The notes under the pieces are model-generated. The model was given only the letters and a program-made list of their open reading frames with translations. It was not told the DNA's origin and made no database searches. From Oscillatoriophycideae cyanobacterium NC_groundwater_1537_Pr4_S-0.65um_50_18 (lineage in GTDB: Bacteria; Cyanobacteriota; Cyanobacteriia; Elainellales; Elainellaceae), in contig JACQYI010000064.1 in the NCBI GenBank assembly GCA_016208305.1, positions 1 to 64,000 of the forward strand: a DNA stretch of 64,000 bases. Direction: 5' to 3'. Shown here in pieces: positions 61,483 through 64,000 of this stretch. How positions within the stretch are numbered: position 1 is the first letter of the stretch; every line of letters begins with the position of its first letter. The translations under genes were made by a program, and so were the position numbers.

Positions 61483-62310
61483 TCAAGCCAAATGCCGCTG
61501 AAAAAACGCTAGGGTGATCGCCCAGGCTTCATCTGAGGCCGCAGCATTGTAATTTTCTCGGCGATCGCTAAAGAACCCGTGAGCGGCACCGGGAAACACA
61601 TTAATGGCATAGCGCTTTTTATGGGTAGACAACGCCAGCGCAATCCGCTCATGCTCATCAGGGGCAATGGACTGATCTTCTGCGCCATAAAGCAGCATGA
61701 TGGGTGATGCGATCGCAGGCGTCAGGTCGATCAGCGACTTTCGTCCGAGGGGGTCAGGGTTAGCTGCGATGCCGCCTCCATAAAAGGAAACGCCTGCCTT
61801 GATCTTGTCAGTATGGGTGGCACTCGCCAGATAGACAAATCGCCCCCCCATGCAAAAGCCGATCGCGCCTACTGCACCTGGTTTGACTTCTGTGCGACCT
61901 GCCAAAAATGTTAGTCCTTCACCAAACTCCGTCATCACCTTGTCGTCGGTTAGGGTTTTGAGTTTAGCCACTGCACCTTGAACGTTGGTGTATTCAAACA
62001 CCTCGCCATAGTAAAAGTCAGGAGCGAGGGCAGCATAACCTGCCTGAGCTAGGCGATCGCAAACGCTTTTGACGTACTCATTCAGGCCAAAAGCCTCCAT
62101 GATGACGATGACAGCCGGATAGGTTTCTGTCCCACTCGGACGAACATAGTAGCCTTTGAGGTTGCCTGCTAGCGTTACCGTTTCACCGGGCGCTGTGGGC
62201 AAGGCGGGCACTGTGGGCAAAGCGGCGATCGCTTTCTGGTCGTCTGCTCGGGTGAACAGGGTCGCTGCGGCGATGCCCGATGAAGCCATCAACAGATCAC
62301 GTCTTTTCAT
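61483..62310 (-). CDS. Tat-exported dienelactone hydrolase-family protein
   Basis: 275 residues. A twin-arginine-like N-terminus MKRRDLLMASSGIAAATLF suggests export. The alpha/beta hydrolase triad of the dienelactone hydrolase family is present: Cys153 (GFCMGG), Asp212 (GAEDQSI) and His244 (GAAHGFF). Members cleave cyclic diene lactones or other esters; the environmental or cell-wall substrate here is unknown. Single gene, converging on the 61447 hairpin. Confidence 0.88.
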   Translation of the reverse strand: MKRRDLLMASSGIAAATLFTRADDQKAIAALPTVPALPTAPGETVTLAGNLKGYYVRPSGTETYPAVIVIMEAFGLNEYVKSVCDRLAQAGYAALAPDFYYGEVFEYTNVQGAVAKLKTLTDDKVMTEFGEGLTFLAGRTEVKPGAVGAIGFCMGGRFVYLASATHTDKIKAGVSFYGGGIAANPDPLGRKSLIDLTPAIASPIMLLYGAEDQSIAPDEHERIALALSTHKKRYAINVFPGAAHGFFSDRRENYNAAASDEAWAITLAFFQRHLA

Positions 62311-62410
62311 AAAAATTGAGCGGAATAGCGGTAGACGTTGATTCTACCGCTAAGGCTCCTCTATTGTCGGCTCTTAGAGACTCTAACGAACCCAGAGACA
62401 GCGCTCCAGC

Positions 62411-62569
62411 CTACTTGTCTTCTTTGGCCTTAGGTTTTCCATCTTTGTCAATGACGACGACAATCACGCGATCGCCGCTATCTTTGGGCGGTTCAGACGG
62501 CTTTCCGTCTTTTTTATTCAGCAAGGGAGAGCAAAACATGGCGGCAAGACCCAGGAAAAGTAGTTCCAT
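62411..62569 (-). CDS. Small conserved-looking exported or membrane peptide
   Basis: 52 residues from the ATG at 62569 with AGGA about 12 bases upstream. The N-terminus MELLFLGLAAMFCSP is hydrophobic and has a Cys at position 13 in a lipobox-like setting, followed by a Lys/Asp/Pro-rich part ending KDGKPKAKEDK. It is shorter than usual ORF limits. I have a general impression of similar small proteins in cyanobacteria, not a specific identity. It starts the stretch before the dienelactone hydrolase gene on the same strand, 100 bases apart. Confidence 0.6.
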   Translation of the reverse strand: MELLFLGLAAMFCSPLLNKKDGKPSEPPKDSGDRVIVVVIDKDGKPKAKEDK

Positions 62570-63236
62570 AATCAGTGATCATCCTGTAAAAAAATGCAGC
62601 TTGAACTGAGATGCCTTGCACAAACGTGGGCTAGACGTTTGAACGCAAACAACTAGAGACAATTGATGAAAGTAAGAAATTATGAGCGTTGGGAAATAAT
62701 CAGTGCAGGACTGGGACTGAACACGCTAGGGAACACATCCGACCTGAGTAGGCTTAAGCCTCGATACTGATAAAGACCTGCTGATAGAAACCACCCCTTT
62801 GATATCCTCGAAAGATATCACCATAAAGATAGCATGAATTGATATCGGAGAGCGAATATTTATTTCAGCTACGATAATCCGCTGGCTTCTTGCCCTATGT
62901 CTCTGGGCTAGCAGGCGATCGTCTGAGCTATTGGAGCACCTTGACTCAAGGCCATGAAAACCTGAAGCGATCGCTCCAAATCCGTAAATTCAGATACTTG
63001 AGCCTTCCTACCCCTGTTCTAAACTGGTGCCTCTAGGGGATACTTGCTTGCAACTTAGAGTTGATAGGGGCGCAGTTTCCCTCAACCTTGAGGGTGAACC
63101 ACTCAGCTTGAGCCGTTTAGCGCAACTCAGCAAACTGCTACAATCCAGCTAATCTAGACGATATTTTGGGATAGGTTACACTCGTTCCAAAGTCTGTTGT
63201 TTTTTCTGCTAATCACTTCATGTCTGTTGACCCTTC
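62570..63236. other. Divergent intergenic region
   Basis: About 670 bases without a supported gene. The hexamer GATATC occurs three times within 62800-62845, two of the copies flanking TCGAAA; a binding site is possible. The promoter of the ABC ATPase gene should lie here. Confidence 0.5.
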
Positions 63237-64000
63237 ATGACTGACACTATTCTTGATGTCCGCAACCTCCAGGTAGAGTTCCAGAGCGGCGATCGCTGCA
63301 TCAAAGCCGTGGATGGCATTTCGTTTCAGGTGCAGCGTGGGCAAACCTTGGGAATTGTAGGCGAATCAGGATCGGGCAAATCGGTGACTTCGCTAGCGGT
63401 GATGGGGCTGGTGCCCAATCCTCCGGGCAAAGTGACTGCGGGCGAAATCTGGTTTCGGGGTATTGGCGAGGGCAATGAGGCGGTAGATCTGCGATCGCTC
63501 TCTTCTCCGCAAATGCAGAAATACCGAGGTGGAAAGGTTTCCATGATTTTTCAGGAGCCTTTGAGTTCGCTAAATCCGGTCTATACCTGCGGCTTTCAGA
63601 TGACTGAGGCTTTAAGGCAGCACCATCCTGACATCTCTCCTGCCGAGGCACGACGACGGGCAATTAACCTGCTGCAAGAGGTAAAGCTGCTGCCTAGCGA
63701 TCAGGTGCTAGAGCAAAATGCGCTAGAGATGTGGAGTAAAGAATCTGCGACGCCACCCTCGGAAAAGCAAATTATGCAGTGGGTGAATCAGCAGAAGCAC
63801 GCGATTTTGGAGCGTTATCCCCATGAGCTGTCGGGTGGTCAGATTCAGCGGGTGATGATTGCGATGGCCATTTCTTGCAATCCGTCTTTGCTAATTGCCG
63901 ATGAGCCAACGACGGCGCTAGATGTGACTGTGCAAGCTACGATTTTGGACTTGTTGCGGGAACTGCGCGATCGCCGGGGCATGTCGATCATTTTTATCAC
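63237..64000 (+). CDS. Peptide-type ABC transporter ATP-binding protein (partial at window end)
   Basis: The frame starts with ATG at 63237 and runs through the window end (254 full codons seen). Walker A GESGSGKS is at about 42-49, the Q-loop is in [12 protein letters not shown], the ABC signature is [12 protein letters not shown] and Walker B is [12 protein letters not shown]. This is the DppD/OppD/NikD type. Between the [10 protein letters not shown] helix and the signature lies an extra stretch of roughly 45 residues that standard OppD lacks. Cyanobacterial relatives are often fusions of two ATPase halves; whether that holds here is beyond the window. Confidence 0.85.
   Translation, partial: MTDTILDVRNLQVEFQSGDRCIKAVDGISFQVQRGQTLGIVGESGSGKSVTSLAVMGLVPNPPGKVTAGEIWFRGIGEGNEAVDLRSLSSPQMQKYRGGKVSMIFQEPLSSLNPVYTCGFQMTEALRQHHPDISPAEARRRAINLLQEVKLLPSDQVLEQNALEMWSKESATPPSEKQIMQWVNQQKHAILERYPHELSGGQIQRVMIAMAISCNPSLLIADEPTTALDVTVQATILDLLRELRDRRGMSIIFI

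Overview
The window is chromosomal DNA of a cyanobacterium. It carries psbO (photosystem II), petG (cytochrome b6f), cytM (cytochrome cM), desB (omega-3 desaturase), a group 3 sigma factor of the SigF type and many copies of the HIP1 octamer GCGATCGC, which is typical of cyanobacterial genomes. Large multi-PAS kinases, an SLH-domain surface protein and big low-complexity proteins suggest a large, morphologically complex species, but I cannot name a genus from this alone. I see no insertion sequence, prophage or CRISPR array.

Layout. 1-230: the 3' end of an rRNA operon (5S rRNA plus terminator). 606-1607: a membrane-anchored coiled-coil protein ending in a RelE-like domain. 1650-5927: polyamine-type ABC transporter potA-potD-potB-potC (minus strand). 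6438-11441: PBP2, a small zinc-binding protein, tRNA-Pro, bioD and an M20 amidohydrolase. 11586-18273: a small membrane protein, a DegT-type aminotransferase, glyS and a TPR protein lying just downstream of sigF (18339-19139). 19791-24820: psbO, a small hypothetical, clpP, a two-domain hypothetical and a TerC-type membrane protein. 25029-29558: ndk, two small hypotheticals, a GT4 glycosyltransferase and cysS. 30006-32864: a His-rich COG0523 metallochaperone GTPase overlapping a HIT-like gene, then a convergent aldo/keto reductase. 33244-37520: a coiled-coil DUF2325 protein, rpiA, desB, a META-domain protein and tRNA-Thr. 37853-46152: an M23 peptidase and a two-gene kinase cluster (REC-kinase plus a seven-PAS/GAF hybrid kinase). 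46340-51485: a Sua5/YrdC protein, petG and cytM in divergent orientation, an SLH protein, a secreted tandem gamma-carbonic-anhydrase-like protein and a Pcp-like peptidase. 51551-54719: a K+ channel, a DUF3887-like protein, a VOC protein, rsmD and hisH. 55006-59076: a giant acidic disordered membrane protein. 59470-64000: a GH57 glucan branching enzyme, small hypotheticals, a Tat-exported dienelactone hydrolase-like protein and the start of a peptide-type ABC ATPase.

Most genes are ordinary housekeeping or photosynthesis genes in short transcription units separated by strong hairpins. The most unusual items are (i) the RelE-like domain tethered to the membrane with no antitoxin gene beside it; (ii) the exported duplicated gamma-carbonic-anhydrase-like protein, in which the three zinc histidines of the family are divided between the two halves; (iii) the 1,356-residue acidic disordered protein with recent internal duplication; (iv) a hybrid kinase whose receiver domain has lost its phospho-accepting Asp and gained a repeat insertion; and (v) several tandem 13-20 bp repeat arrays and long perfect hairpins in intergenic DNA.
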